DNA from: Sphaerisporangium fuscum | GTDB lineage: Bacteria > Actinomycetota > Actinomycetes > Streptosporangiales > Streptosporangiaceae | DNA: 64,000 nucleotides | Direction of reading: 5' to 3' | Assembly (NCBI RefSeq): GCF_018531465.1 | Contig: NZ_JAHDTF010000015.1 | Location: 1 to 64,000, forward strand | Part shown: positions 17,364 to 26,338 of the stretch, one piece after another | Numbering within the stretch: position 1 is the stretch's first letter | Layout: each line of letters starts with the position of its first letter | Made by a program: the position numbers and the translations under genes | The notes under the pieces: generated by a model | Told to the model about the DNA's origin: nothing | Database searches by the model: none | The model's input: the letters and a program-made list of their open reading frames with translations, nothing else

Positions 17364-17604
17364 TCCCTTCCCTCCACCCCAGCCCTCCCGCAGCCGGGAA
17401 CCGCGCCCCCGCCGGGCGCTGCCGGGGCGCGTGGCGGGAAGGCCGGTCGCCCGCTTCCGGCCGCCGTCCCTGTTCTGATGCTCGGTCGGCTTGCGGTGGC
17501 GCACGGCCTCGTGTCACCTTGATCCTCTCCCGTCGCCCGATTCTCCAGCCGCTGCGGAGGCCGGGCTTCGGGCGTTCCCGCCCACTCGCACCCGGAGGAT
17601 CTTG

Positions 17605-18021
17605 ATGAGCCAGGATCCCGAGATGGCCGCCCGCGTATGGCATGGCATGCGCACCCTCGTCCTCGACCGGCACGACCGGCGCAAGGAGGTCTGTGAGGCG
17701 CTCGACATGAGCTTCATCAGGGCCAAGGCGCTGCGCTACCTGGTGGACCGCCCGATGACCATGAGGCAGCTGGCGGGCACGCTGGCCACGGACCCGCCGT
17801 ACACCACACTGGTCGTGGACGACCTCGTGCGGCGCGGGCTGGTGGTACGCGAGGTGCACCCCGAGGACCGCCGTCAGAAGATCGTCGCCATCACGCCGGA
17901 AGGCGCGCGGGCCGCGGGGCGCGCCGAGGCCATCCTCCGCGAACCACCCCCGCCCCTGCGCGACCTCGACCCCGCCGACCTGGCGACGCTGGACCGCATC
18001 ATCGCCATGCTCATGACCTGA
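17605..18021 (+). CDS. MarR family transcriptional regulator
   Basis: A 138-aa winged-helix regulator. The DNA-binding core is at about residues 45-105 (PMTMRQLAGTLATDPPYTTLVVDDLVRRGLV, followed by the wing VREVHPEDRRQKIVAITPEG with the diagnostic DRR). ATG 17605 has GGAGG upstream. The 241-nt gap after the MFS gene contains only small hairpins. MarR proteins typically repress efflux genes and release DNA on binding phenolic ligands, so the exporter is the likely target, although the promoter is 1.7 kb away. Confidence 0.9.
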   Translation: MSQDPEMAARVWHGMRTLVLDRHDRRKEVCEALDMSFIRAKALRYLVDRPMTMRQLAGTLATDPPYTTLVVDDLVRRGLVVREVHPEDRRQKIVAITPEGARAAGRAEAILREPPPPLRDLDPADLATLDRIIAMLMT

Positions 18022-18039
18022 CCGCTCGCCCCGGAGAGG

Positions 18040-20379
18040 TCACAGCGGGTAGGTGCGGGTGACGGCGACGAGGCCCCCGTCCTCGCGCGTGCCCGCGACC
18101 AGGCCCGGCGGCATAGGGACGAAACCGGGCACCCTGGACAGGCCGTCGGTCTCGGAGATCGCCGTGAGGCGGATCCGCCCGGCGCCCGGCACGCGCAGGG
18201 TCACCCGGACGCCCCGGGCGGGGATCCCACGGAAGCGGACCTCGGCGGGCCAGGTCGCGACCCGCGTGCCCGTGACCGGCACGCTCGCCGCGCCGACCCC
18301 GGCCACCGACGCCGAGGCCCCGGTGATCGGGCGGTCCACCCGTAGCGTCACCGACCGCGCGCCCCGCCCGGCGGTCACGTGGAACTCGACCGTGTCGCCA
18401 CGGCGCGACAGCACCGAGACCCGCGGGCCGTCCGCCTCGACGGCCGGGGCGGTGCCCGCCCACAGCGTGCCCCGCGCGTAGCCCGGGGGGAGTCCGCCGA
18501 CGTCGTGGCCGGACACATACCTCCTGGTCCAGGCGTCCGGGTCGGCGTCGGCGCTGACCCAGTGGGCGGCCCGGGTGTCGGCGTCCATGACGTACGCCAG
18601 GTGGGTGCGCCGCGGATGGCCGGCGTCGACCCCGTCCAACAGCAGTCCCGCGCCGACCGGCGCCCCGGCCGCCACCAGCGCCACCGCGACCACCCCGACC
18701 TTCCGGGACGCACCCTCGGGTCGCCCGCCGGGGGCCTCCGCCTTCCGGCGGACCTCGGGGAGGAGCAGCTCCACCACCGGGAGCACCGTGAGCCCGAAGA
18801 TCGCCAGCACCAGCGCGCCCGCCCCACCGAGCGCCAGACCCATCCCGTCGAACACGTTCCGCGCCAGATAGGGCAGCAGCGCCGCCGCCATGACCGAACC
18901 CACGGTGATCGCGGCGACCTGTCCCCAGGCCGACCCGCGAACCATGAGAGCGACCAGCCCCCCGAGTGCGCACAGCAGCGCGGGCAGGGTGAACATGAAG
19001 GCGGCCCCGGGGGCCACCTGGGCGCACAGCAGACCGAGACCGGCGGGCCACACCAGCGCGCCGGCGGCCGGCGCGGCGGGGCCGAGCCTGCGGCGCAGCG
19101 GCAGGTACCAGGCCAGCAACGCCAGCCCGGACAGGACGGCGATGGCGGCCTCGAACGCCTCGGGCCGGTGGAGCAGGCCGCCCATCGCGTCGTAGGCGGG
19201 ACGTATCGCCACGAGCACCTGCCACAGCGCCTGCGCCAGGACCACCGACCCCAGCAGCGGCACCACGGCGGTGACGGCGCCGGCGAGCAGCCTCGGGAAG
19301 GTGAGCAGCTCCCTCCTGCGCGCGAGCAGCGCCAGGCCCGCCACGGCGAGCAGGGACAGCATCGCCAGGGGCCGGACCAGCCAGCCGGGATACGTCACCA
19401 TCACCCCGAAGATCCGGAAATAGGTGACGTCGTCGTCGGAGGTCAGCGTCGGCAGGTCGGCGGCGCCCAGGGCACGGACCAGCGTGAGCATGTTCGTCCC
19501 GTGGTGCTGCAGGCTGCCGCGATCGAGGTGGGCGAGGGAGTCGTCGGCGCTGTGATAGTAGGAGGAGCCTTCGAGGTAGGCGAAGTTCATGCCGGTGAAC
19601 CCGGCCCTGGTCAGCGGGGTGAAATCGGTGTTGTTCGGCAGCAGCCGGTAGAGCTCCGCCATGGTGGAGTCCCCGCGCGGATGCGGCACCGTCCGCGCGA
19701 ACAGCTCGACCAGTCGGGCGTTGTCCCGGGAGGTCTCGAACATCAGGGAAGGCCCGCTCACCCCGCGGGCCTCCCAGTTCAGCAGCACACCGCCCTTGCG
19801 GCCCAGGGGATGTTCCCGGGCGAACGCCTCGGCGCCCAGGACGCCGTCCTCCTCGCCGTCCGACATCAGCAGCACCAGGTCGTTGCGCAGGCGACCGCCC
19901 GCGAGCACCGCGCGGGCGGTCTCCACCATGGCGGCCACCGCCGCGCCGTCATCGGAGGCGCCCGGACCCATGGCGGCCGAGTCATAGTGAGCGGCGACCA
20001 GCACCGTGCCGGTCGGGTTCGTGCCGGGCAAGGTGGCCACGATGTTCTCCACCAGCCCGAACGACGCCAGCCCCGCCGCCGGATTCACTCCGACGGCACG
20101 CTGGACCTCCACGTGGAGCCCCGCCGCGCGCAGCCGCCCCACGAGGTAGTCCCTGGCCCGGTCACCGGCCGCGCTGCCGAGGGGGCGCGGTGCGGCGGCG
20201 ATCTTCTCGAGGTGGGTCAGGGCGCGACCGGCGCTGAACTCCCGCGCCGGCGCCGAGGCCGGCAACGGCTGCATGGTGCTGTTCGTCATCGCGGTCAGCA
20301 TGATCACGGCGGCGAGCACGAGCAGGGCCGACACCCCTGCCGGCGTTCGCCGTGGTACATCGATCAACTTTCCCAACAT
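18040..20379 (-). CDS. Membrane-anchored M28 family metallopeptidase
   Basis: A 779-aa protein. An N-terminal membrane helix (about residues 14-33) leads to an extracytoplasmic M28 peptidase domain (about 45-290) with zinc ligands in AAHYDSAAMGPGASDDGAA and SDGEEDGVLGAEAF and the later YHSADDSLAHLD. It is followed by about eight transmembrane helices (330-580) and a C-terminal beta-rich extracytoplasmic domain. This is the domain order of vacuolar PFF1-like M28 peptidases. ATG 20379 begins MLGKLIDVPRR; further in-frame residues upstream are not peptidase-like. The substrate is unknown. It converges with the MarR gene. Confidence 0.88.
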   Translation of the reverse strand: MLGKLIDVPRRTPAGVSALLVLAAVIMLTAMTNSTMQPLPASAPAREFSAGRALTHLEKIAAAPRPLGSAAGDRARDYLVGRLRAAGLHVEVQRAVGVNPAAGLASFGLVENIVATLPGTNPTGTVLVAAHYDSAAMGPGASDDGAAVAAMVETARAVLAGGRLRNDLVLLMSDGEEDGVLGAEAFAREHPLGRKGGVLLNWEARGVSGPSLMFETSRDNARLVELFARTVPHPRGDSTMAELYRLLPNNTDFTPLTRAGFTGMNFAYLEGSSYYHSADDSLAHLDRGSLQHHGTNMLTLVRALGAADLPTLTSDDDVTYFRIFGVMVTYPGWLVRPLAMLSLLAVAGLALLARRRELLTFPRLLAGAVTAVVPLLGSVVLAQALWQVLVAIRPAYDAMGGLLHRPEAFEAAIAVLSGLALLAWYLPLRRRLGPAAPAAGALVWPAGLGLLCAQVAPGAAFMFTLPALLCALGGLVALMVRGSAWGQVAAITVGSVMAAALLPYLARNVFDGMGLALGGAGALVLAIFGLTVLPVVELLLPEVRRKAEAPGGRPEGASRKVGVVAVALVAAGAPVGAGLLLDGVDAGHPRRTHLAYVMDADTRAAHWVSADADPDAWTRRYVSGHDVGGLPPGYARGTLWAGTAPAVEADGPRVSVLSRRGDTVEFHVTAGRGARSVTLRVDRPITGASASVAGVGAASVPVTGTRVATWPAEVRFRGIPARGVRVTLRVPGAGRIRLTAISETDGLSRVPGFVPMPPGLVAGTREDGGLVAVTRTYPL

Positions 20380-20577
20380 GCCACGAAAGCTAGATCGCCC
20401 CCGCCACCCCTCGTAATGAGGAGCACACCCCGCTACACCTGTGGTTTTCCACAGACCACCCACAACGCCGCCGCTCTCACCACGACCTCCACACCCGCTG
20501 CCCCTACCGGGACCTTCGTGCCCTGGTGCTTCTACCGGGACCTTGGACCGGATGGACGGCCAGGGGTGACGGGAAGC

Positions 20578-21822
20578 TCAGTGGTCGCGGTGGGTCACCA
20601 GGTGGGCGAGGGCGTGGAGTTCGGCGGCGGCCTGGGGGGACGGGGTGGCGGAGGTCAGGTGGGTGAGGGCCTCCGCCAGCAGATGATCGGCCCGCTCCTG
20701 GCTCCACGCGCGGCCTCCCGCGGCGTCGACCAGCGCGGCCGCTCGTTCGAGCTCGGCCCCGGACGGTGCCTGCTCGCGGCCGTACATCGCGGCGAGCTCC
20801 TTTCCGGCCGGCGTGCCGGAGGTCAGGGCGGCCACGACGGGCAGGGACTTCTTGCGGTTACGGAGGTCGGAATAGACGGGTTTGCCGGTGACGGCGGGAT
20901 TTCCCCAGATGCCGAGAAGGTCGTCGACGAGCTGGAACGCCAGCCCTAATCGGTTGCCGAAACCCCGCAGGTGCTCGATGCGCTCGGCGTCGCCGCCCCC
21001 GAACAGCGCGCCCAGTGCGCAGGCGGCGCCGAGGAGGGCGCCGGTCTTGCCCTCGGCCATGGTCACGCACTCCGGCAGGGTGACGTCGTCGCGGGTCTCG
21101 AACGCGACGTCCGCGCTCTGGCCCTCGACCAGGTCGAGCACCGCCGCGCCGAGGATCCGCGTCGCCTCCGGCGCGGCCGGGTGGCCGGACGCCGCGAGGA
21201 CGTCCGAGGCCAGCGCCAGCAGGGCGTCGCCGGCGAGGATCGCCCCGCTGACCCCGAACACCCGCCACGCGGTGGGCCGATGCCGACGGGTGCCGTCACC
21301 GTCCATGACGTCGTCGTGGAGGAGGGAGAAGTTGTGCACCAACTCCACCGCCACCGCCGCCGCCATCACCCCGGCGGGCCCCGCGCCGCCCGCCGGAATC
21401 ACCGGGCCGACCGCACCATCAGCCCCTCCGCCGCCCGCCGTCGTGCCGGCCGGCGTCGTGGGGTGGAGGAGGGCCGCCGCAGCGGACGGTGCGGGGGAGA
21501 GATCGAGAGGGCCGGCCGTGTCGCTCGGCGTGCCCTGTGTCGATCCGGTCGGCGTCGTACCGGCGACGGACAGGAACGGCCGGTCGGGGTGGGCGCCGAC
21601 GGCTTCGGCGGCCAGCAGGACGAGGGCGGGACGCAGGGTCTTCCCCAGAGCGCCCTCCCCGGGGGCGCCGTGCTCGTCCAGCCAGCCGAAGTGGTAACCC
21701 ACGATCCGCCGCATCGACGGCGGTAGCGTCTCGACCGCCGCACGCAGTGCGGGTTCGACGAGATCACGGCTCCAGGCCAGCACCTCACCTGCCGGCCTGC
21801 CCGTGGTCATCACCTTCGCCAT
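20578..21822 (-). CDS. Polyprenyl diphosphate synthase, probable encapsulin cargo
   Basis: A 414-aa trans-prenyltransferase that would build a linear isoprenyl diphosphate. The first Asp-rich motif is DDVMD (170-174) and the second is DDLLG (300-304, with Gly instead of the usual final Asp). GKTLRPALVLL (60-70) and KKSLP follow family pattern. Residues 78-151 are a low-complexity Gly/Pro/Thr/Ala insert between the second and third helices, absent from ordinary synthases. The neighbouring shell gene makes this the 'family 2 encapsulin cargo polyprenyl transferase' type, and the insert could direct loading (inference). ATG 21822 has a G-rich ribosome site. Confidence 0.9.
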   Translation of the reverse strand: MAKVMTTGRPAGEVLAWSRDLVEPALRAAVETLPPSMRRIVGYHFGWLDEHGAPGEGALGKTLRPALVLLAAEAVGAHPDRPFLSVAGTTPTGSTQGTPSDTAGPLDLSPAPSAAAALLHPTTPAGTTAGGGGADGAVGPVIPAGGAGPAGVMAAAVAVELVHNFSLLHDDVMDGDGTRRHRPTAWRVFGVSGAILAGDALLALASDVLAASGHPAAPEATRILGAAVLDLVEGQSADVAFETRDDVTLPECVTMAEGKTGALLGAACALGALFGGGDAERIEHLRGFGNRLGLAFQLVDDLLGIWGNPAVTGKPVYSDLRNRKKSLPVVAALTSGTPAGKELAAMYGREQAPSGAELERAAALVDAAGGRAWSQERADHLLAEALTHLTSATPSPQAAAELHALAHLVTHRDH

Positions 21823-22084
21823 ACGCCACCCCCTTCTCCTCGGGCCCGGCGTGCCGAGGCGCGCCGTACGCCGGGGACGACCTTCATCGACTTCATCACA
21901 TTTACCGCGAACAATCCCCACTCCGACGACCGGAACCGGGACTTGACGCCGAGACCCGGACCGCGACGTGCCGCCGTAGCGCCGGCTCGTCCCTTGCCGC
22001 GGACGTGGAAGCCTGCCTGCCCGCCACGTCAGCCTGCGAGAACGTGGCTCAGCCCCGGCTGCCCATCGCACAGCGGTGCCGATT
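21823..22084. other. Intergenic region upstream of polyprenyl synthase gene
   Basis: About 260 bp with no convincing gene. An AT-richer stretch near 21895-21920 probably holds the synthase's own promoter, because a terminator separates it from the encapsulin gene. No clear -35/-10 pair could be fixed. Confidence 0.4.
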
Positions 22085-22124
22085 CCACCGCCCCGGCGCC
22101 GGATCAGCAGCACCGGGGCGGTGG
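22085..22124 (-). terminator. Strong hairpin after the encapsulin gene
   Basis: Twelve-base perfect arms (22085-22096 and 22113-22124) with a 16-nt loop, starting 12 nt after the encapsulin stop. It should end most encapsulin transcripts before the polyprenyl synthase gene. Confidence 0.75.
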
Positions 22125-22136
22125 TGATGGCCGGGG

Positions 22137-23546
22137 TCAGTGGCCGATCTCGACGTTCTCGAGGACGCCCAGGGCGTCGGGGACGAGGACGGCGGCCGAG
22201 TAGTAGGCGCTGACCAGGTAGGAAATGACGGCGTGCTCGTTGATGCCCATGAAGCGGACGGAGAGGCTGGGCTCGTATTCGTCGGGGATGCCGGTCTGGT
22301 GGAGGCCGATTACGCCCTGGTTGTCCTCACCGGTCCGCAGGACGAGGATCGAGCTCGTGCGGGCCTTGCTGATGGGGATCTTGTTGCACGGCAGCAGCGG
22401 GACGCCGCGCCAGGCAGGGACGCTGCGGCCGTTGATCTCGGTGGTGAGGGGGTAGATGCCCCGGCGGCTGCATTCGCGGCCGAACGCCGCGATGGTCTGC
22501 GGGTGGGCGAGGAAGAAGTTGGAGTCACGCCGCCGGCACAGGAGCTCGTCGAGGTCGTCGGGGGTGGGCGGGCCGACACGGGTCTGGATGCGCTGCTTGA
22601 GGTCGGCGTTGTTGAGCAGCCCGAACGCCGGGTTGTTGATCAGCTCGTGTTCCTGCCGCTCGCGCAGGGCCTCGATGGTGAGCCGGAGCTGCTGCTGGGT
22701 CTGGTTCATCGGCTGGTTGTAGAGGTCGGCGACGCGGGTGTGGACGCGCAGGATGGTCTGGGCGACGCTGAGCTCGTACTCGCGGGGACTGGTCTCGTAG
22801 TCGACGAAGGTCGTGGGCAGCAGCGGCTCTCCGAAGTGCCCGGAGGTGATGTCGATGCTGGCTTCGCCGTATTTGTTCTGCGAGGGACGGTCGTCGGACT
22901 GCCGGCCTTCCAGGTGCGTGCGGAGCGCCTGTGACTGGGCGAGGAGCTCCTGGAAGATCTGCCGGGGGAGCGACAGGGTGATCGTCGGGGTGACGGCGGT
23001 GAGGGTGTGCTCCCAGGTGGGCGCCGAGGTCGCTGTCAGGGCCTGGTCGCCGTAGTAGTCGCCGTCGGCCATGACGGAGAGGATCGCCTGCTCGCCGTAC
23101 TGGCCGACCCCGGTCTTGTTGACCTTGCCGTGGGCGATGAGGATCAGCCGGTCGGCGGGCTGGCCCACCTGGACGATGGCGTCGCCCGGCTCGTGCTGCT
23201 GCTGGGTGAAGCGGTTGGCCAGCGCCTCGAGGACGCCGTCGTCGTCGAAGTCGCGCAGCAGGGGAAGCTCGCGGAGCTCCGGCGGGATCACCCGGATGTC
23301 GTTGCCCTGGCTGGTGAAGCTCAGCCGTCCGTCGCCGATGGCGTAGCTGAGGCGCCGGTTGACGCGGTAGGCGCCGCCGGGGACGTCGACCCAGGGCAGC
23401 ATGCGGAGCAGCCATCGAGAGGAGATGTTCTGCATCTGCGGCTGCGACTTGGTCGTCGTGGCCAGATTGCGCGCCGCCGATGTGTCGAGGCTCTGCTGTG
23501 GCCGGCCGTTCGCCAAGGCCGTAATCGCGTCGGTTGTCTCGGTCAC
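22137..23546 (-). CDS. Family 2B encapsulin nanocompartment shell protein
   Basis: A 469-aa HK97-fold shell protein with an inserted cyclic-nucleotide-binding-like domain. The N-terminal arm and SSRWLLRMLPWVDVPGGAYRVNRR are followed by the Crp-like domain (about residues 80-210; FTQQQHEPGDAIVQVGQPADRLILIAHGKV and DGDYYGDQAL). The HK97 part is about 215-469 (EYELSVAQTILRVHTRVADLYN; SVRFMGINEHAVISYLVSAYYSA near the end). These features define family 2B encapsulins, whose cargo includes terpene cyclases and polyprenyl transferases. GTG 23546 is the likely start. No 2-methylisoborneol synthase or other cyclase lies nearby; the prenyl synthase is the adjacent cargo candidate. Confidence 0.92.
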   Translation of the reverse strand: MTETTDAITALANGRPQQSLDTSAARNLATTTKSQPQMQNISSRWLLRMLPWVDVPGGAYRVNRRLSYAIGDGRLSFTSQGNDIRVIPPELRELPLLRDFDDDGVLEALANRFTQQQHEPGDAIVQVGQPADRLILIAHGKVNKTGVGQYGEQAILSVMADGDYYGDQALTATSAPTWEHTLTAVTPTITLSLPRQIFQELLAQSQALRTHLEGRQSDDRPSQNKYGEASIDITSGHFGEPLLPTTFVDYETSPREYELSVAQTILRVHTRVADLYNQPMNQTQQQLRLTIEALRERQEHELINNPAFGLLNNADLKQRIQTRVGPPTPDDLDELLCRRRDSNFFLAHPQTIAAFGRECSRRGIYPLTTEINGRSVPAWRGVPLLPCNKIPISKARTSSILVLRTGEDNQGVIGLHQTGIPDEYEPSLSVRFMGINEHAVISYLVSAYYSAAVLVPDALGVLENVEIGH

Positions 23547-24199
23547 AACCCACACCACCAATCCCTATAGCGCTGAAGGGGGAACAAGGGCTTACTCCGG
23601 CGACTGCCGGTTCGGTGCCGCGCGCAGTGAAGTCGGTGTATCGGGTTCGGTATCGCTGCTCGTCTGTCGGCGATTTCGGGCAAGCGTCACCGAGGCCGGT
23701 GAACGGTGAAAGGAAATCGTCTGGAAAAGAGGAATGTCTGCGTCGACGCTGATCGGGGGTATCGGGGGATTCGGATATCGCTGACCGGCGGAGCGGGGCG
23801 GCGGCTCCGCCTTCTGAAGTTTTCACGGCCTCTGGACTGGAGCAATTATGGAGGGCCGATCTTGGTGTGTCAATTCCGAGTAATACTCGGGCTCATCTCG
23901 GCAAAACAATTCGCCGGAAACGGCGATGGACGTCAGATATTTCGGTACAGCGTGGCATTGTCGCTAATCGCGACTAATAGGTGTTGTTCGCCCTGATTTG
24001 CCGGGCTGTGCACACCGCCCGCGGCGATCTCCGTACCACACGTAGCTCCAGAAGCGGGTCAGACCCGTCCAAAGAGCGCGAACAACGGGCAGGCGTAGGC
24101 TCAGGGGTAACGGCCCAGGCCCGTCCGTGGTCCGTGCCGGCGGCGGCGTCACCGGTTTCGGCGAGGGCGGTCCATCTCCGAGCACGTTAGGGGGCCGCT
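23547..24199. other. AT-richer divergent intergenic region
   Basis: About 650 bp with no gene I can support; short open frames here lack coding third-position bias and ribosome sites. Visible structure: TATAGG at 23564-23569 on the minus strand, a possible -10 for the encapsulin gene; a 15-bp palindrome CCGAGTA-A-TACTCGG at 23876-23890; GTCGC/GCGAC arms at 23960-23974; and CGGGTC-A-GACCCG at 24055-24067. It probably holds both divergent promoters with several operators, or an unidentified small RNA. Confidence 0.5.
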
Positions 24200-26206
24200 G
24201 TGTCCGAGTGTCTGTTCCGCGACCGCAGAGACGCCGGTCGTGCGCTCGCCGCCCTGCTCGACCACTACCGGGGCCGGGACGACGTCGTGGTGCTCGCCCT
24301 GCCGCGAGGCGGCGTCCCCATCGGCTACGAGGTGGCCAAGGCCCTCGGCGCCCCCCTCGACGTCCAGGTCGTGCGCAACCTCGGCGTCCCCGGGCAGGAA
24401 GATCTCGCGATGGGCGCGGTGGCCGCCGACGGCGCCATCGCGCTCAACGACGACGTCGTCAGAGGGCTCGCGATCCCGCCCGAGGTGGTGGAGCACGTCG
24501 CCGACTGGGAGGGACGCGAGATCCTCCACTGGGAGCGGCGCTACCGCCCGGACGGCCCGGGGCGGCCGGTCGAGGGCAAGGTGGCGATCCTCGTGGACGA
24601 CGGGCTGTCGACCGGGGCGGCCATACGGGCGGCGGTCAAGGCCGTGCGCCGCCGGCACCCGGCCCGCGTCGTGATCGCCCTGCCGGCCGCGCCCGAGCCC
24701 ACGTGCGAGGAGATGGAGAGCGAGGTGGACGAGGTCGTCTCGGCCACCACTCCCTCGGCGTACTTCGCGGTCGACCCGTCCTATTGGGACTACACCGAGG
24801 TCACCGTCGACGACGTCCGCGACCTGCTGACCGCGTCCGCCACCTCGATGCCGGCCAAGGCGATCGGGCTGCCCCAGGCGGAGGTCGCGGCCCTGCGGGC
24901 CGAGGTGATGCCCGCGGACGACGGCCTGCCGACGCCGGAGGCGCTGTCCGACCTCGTGGGCGACGCACGCCTGGTGCTCATCGGCGGGGCCTCGCACGGC
25001 ACGCACGAGTTCTACGAGGCCCGCGCGGCGATGACGCGGCAGCTCATCGAGGAGAAGGGCTTCCAGGCCGTCGCCGTGCAGGCCGACTGGCCCGACGCCT
25101 ACCGCGTCAACCGGTACGTCCAGGGGTACGGCGAGGACGTCACCGCCGAGGAGGCCCTGCGGGGCTTCCAGCGGTTCCCCGCGTGGATGTGGCGCAACAC
25201 GGTGGTGCTCGACTTCGTGTCGTGGCTGCGCGAGCACAACGACCGGCTGCCGGGGCCGGACGCGGGCAAGGCCGGGTTCTACGGGCTCGACCTGTACGGC
25301 GCCCACCGGGCGATGCGCGAGGTGATCACGTGCCTGGAACGCGCCGACCTGACCGCCGCCGCGTGCGCCCGTGAGCACTACGCCTGCTTCGATCATCTGG
25401 GAGGCGAGGTCGAGACGCACGGCGTCAAGCCGGCCTGCGGGGTCGGCGAGGCGTGCGAGGGCGAGATCGTCGAGCGGCTCGTCGGCCTGCTGCGGCACGC
25501 GGTGGAGGACGCCAGGAAGGAAGGGCTGCTCCCCGAGGACGAGCTCTTCTACGCCCAGCTGAACGCGCGGGCCCTGAAGAAGGCGCGCGAGCACTACCGT
25601 TCGATGTTCTGTGGCCGCATCGCGTCCTGGAACATGCGCGACCGGCACATGGCCGACACTTTGGACGCGCTGGCCGACCACCTGGGCGGTCCCGGCGGAC
25701 CGGCGAAGATGGTCGTGTGGGCCCACAACGCCCATGTGGGCGACTCCAGGGCGACGGAGGCCGCCTGCCGCGGCGAGGTCGACCTCGGCGGGCTCGTGCG
25801 TGAGCGCCACGAGGCGGTCTGCCGTCTCATCGGCTTCACCACCTGCACCGGCACGGTCACCGCCGCCCACCACTGGGAGGGGACGGCCGAACGCAAGTGG
25901 CTGAGGCCCGCCATGCCCGGCAGCGTCGAGGAACTGTTCCACGAGGTGGAGGTGAAGGCGTTCTTCGTGCCGTTCCAGGGCGCCCCGAGGACGGCGGACA
26001 TCCTGCGCTCGGCGCGCCTGGAACGGCTGGTCGGCGCGGTGTACCGGCCGGAGTCGGAGCGGCGCAGCCACTACTTCCGGGCACGGCTGAGAGACCAGTT
26101 CGACGCGGTGGTCCACATCGACGAGACGCGCGCGCTGGAGCCGCTGGACCCCGGCGACCGCTGGCTGCGGGGCGAGATCCCCGAAACCTCCCCGGTCGCG
26201 CACTGA
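24200..26206 (+). CDS. Phosphoribosyltransferase-erythromycin esterase-like fusion protein
   Basis: A 668-aa two-domain protein. Residues 1-210 are a type I phosphoribosyltransferase fold (LPRGGVPIGYEVAKALGAPLD; PRPP-binding loop ILVDDGLSTGAA). Residues 235-660 are an erythromycin-esterase/succinoglycan-biosynthesis-like domain (GGASHGTHEFYEARAAMTRQLIEEKGF, VQADWPDAYRVNRYV, NMRDRHMADTL, VWAHNAHVGD with conserved His). Separate EreA-like proteins hydrolyse macrolide lactones, but most genomic homologues have unknown substrates. GTG 24200 is preceded by GGGGG. It is a single gene between the encapsulin and hydrogenase loci. The biochemical link between the halves is unknown. Confidence 0.88.
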   Translation: MSECLFRDRRDAGRALAALLDHYRGRDDVVVLALPRGGVPIGYEVAKALGAPLDVQVVRNLGVPGQEDLAMGAVAADGAIALNDDVVRGLAIPPEVVEHVADWEGREILHWERRYRPDGPGRPVEGKVAILVDDGLSTGAAIRAAVKAVRRRHPARVVIALPAAPEPTCEEMESEVDEVVSATTPSAYFAVDPSYWDYTEVTVDDVRDLLTASATSMPAKAIGLPQAEVAALRAEVMPADDGLPTPEALSDLVGDARLVLIGGASHGTHEFYEARAAMTRQLIEEKGFQAVAVQADWPDAYRVNRYVQGYGEDVTAEEALRGFQRFPAWMWRNTVVLDFVSWLREHNDRLPGPDAGKAGFYGLDLYGAHRAMREVITCLERADLTAAACAREHYACFDHLGGEVETHGVKPACGVGEACEGEIVERLVGLLRHAVEDARKEGLLPEDELFYAQLNARALKKAREHYRSMFCGRIASWNMRDRHMADTLDALADHLGGPGGPAKMVVWAHNAHVGDSRATEAACRGEVDLGGLVRERHEAVCRLIGFTTCTGTVTAAHHWEGTAERKWLRPAMPGSVEELFHEVEVKAFFVPFQGAPRTADILRSARLERLVGAVYRPESERRSHYFRARLRDQFDAVVHIDETRALEPLDPGDRWLRGEIPETSPVAH

Positions 26207-26274
26207 GAGCGCGCGAAACAGGCAAAGCTGGAGCTACCCCCCACGATCAAGCCTTTACTCCTGGTTGTCCCGCC

Positions 26275-26320
26275 TAGGGTTCGGTTCACCCCGTACGCAC
26301 CGTAGCCTGTCGACTACGGT
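26275..26320 (+). promoter_or_regulatory. Putative hydrogenase operon promoter and inverted repeat
   Basis: TAGGGT at 26275-26280 fits the TANNNT -10 pattern, although the -35 is weak. Just downstream, ACCGTAG (26299-26305) and CTACGGT (26314-26320) form a perfect 7-bp inverted repeat with an 8-bp spacer, placed where a repressor could block the first gene at 26339. Confidence 0.45.
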
Positions 26321-26338
26321 ACATAACGGAGCGTGCAC

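Noticed and set aside
15234..17504. 756-codon minus-strand open frame
   Set aside because: Antisense to the MFS exporter over most of its length; only the terminal 161 codons (fdhA remnant) are genuine.
18379..20949. 856-codon plus-strand open frame
   Set aside because: Antisense to the M28 peptidase; composition is Arg/Gly/His-rich, as expected for a GC-rich shadow frame.
23706..23996. 96-codon open frame in the long intergenic gap
   Set aside because: No ribosome site and no GC bias at third codon positions, unlike every real gene in the window.
26275..26320. GGGTTCGGTTCACCCC-like string suggestive of a tRNA T-arm
   Set aside because: No acceptor, D or anticodon stems could be formed around it.
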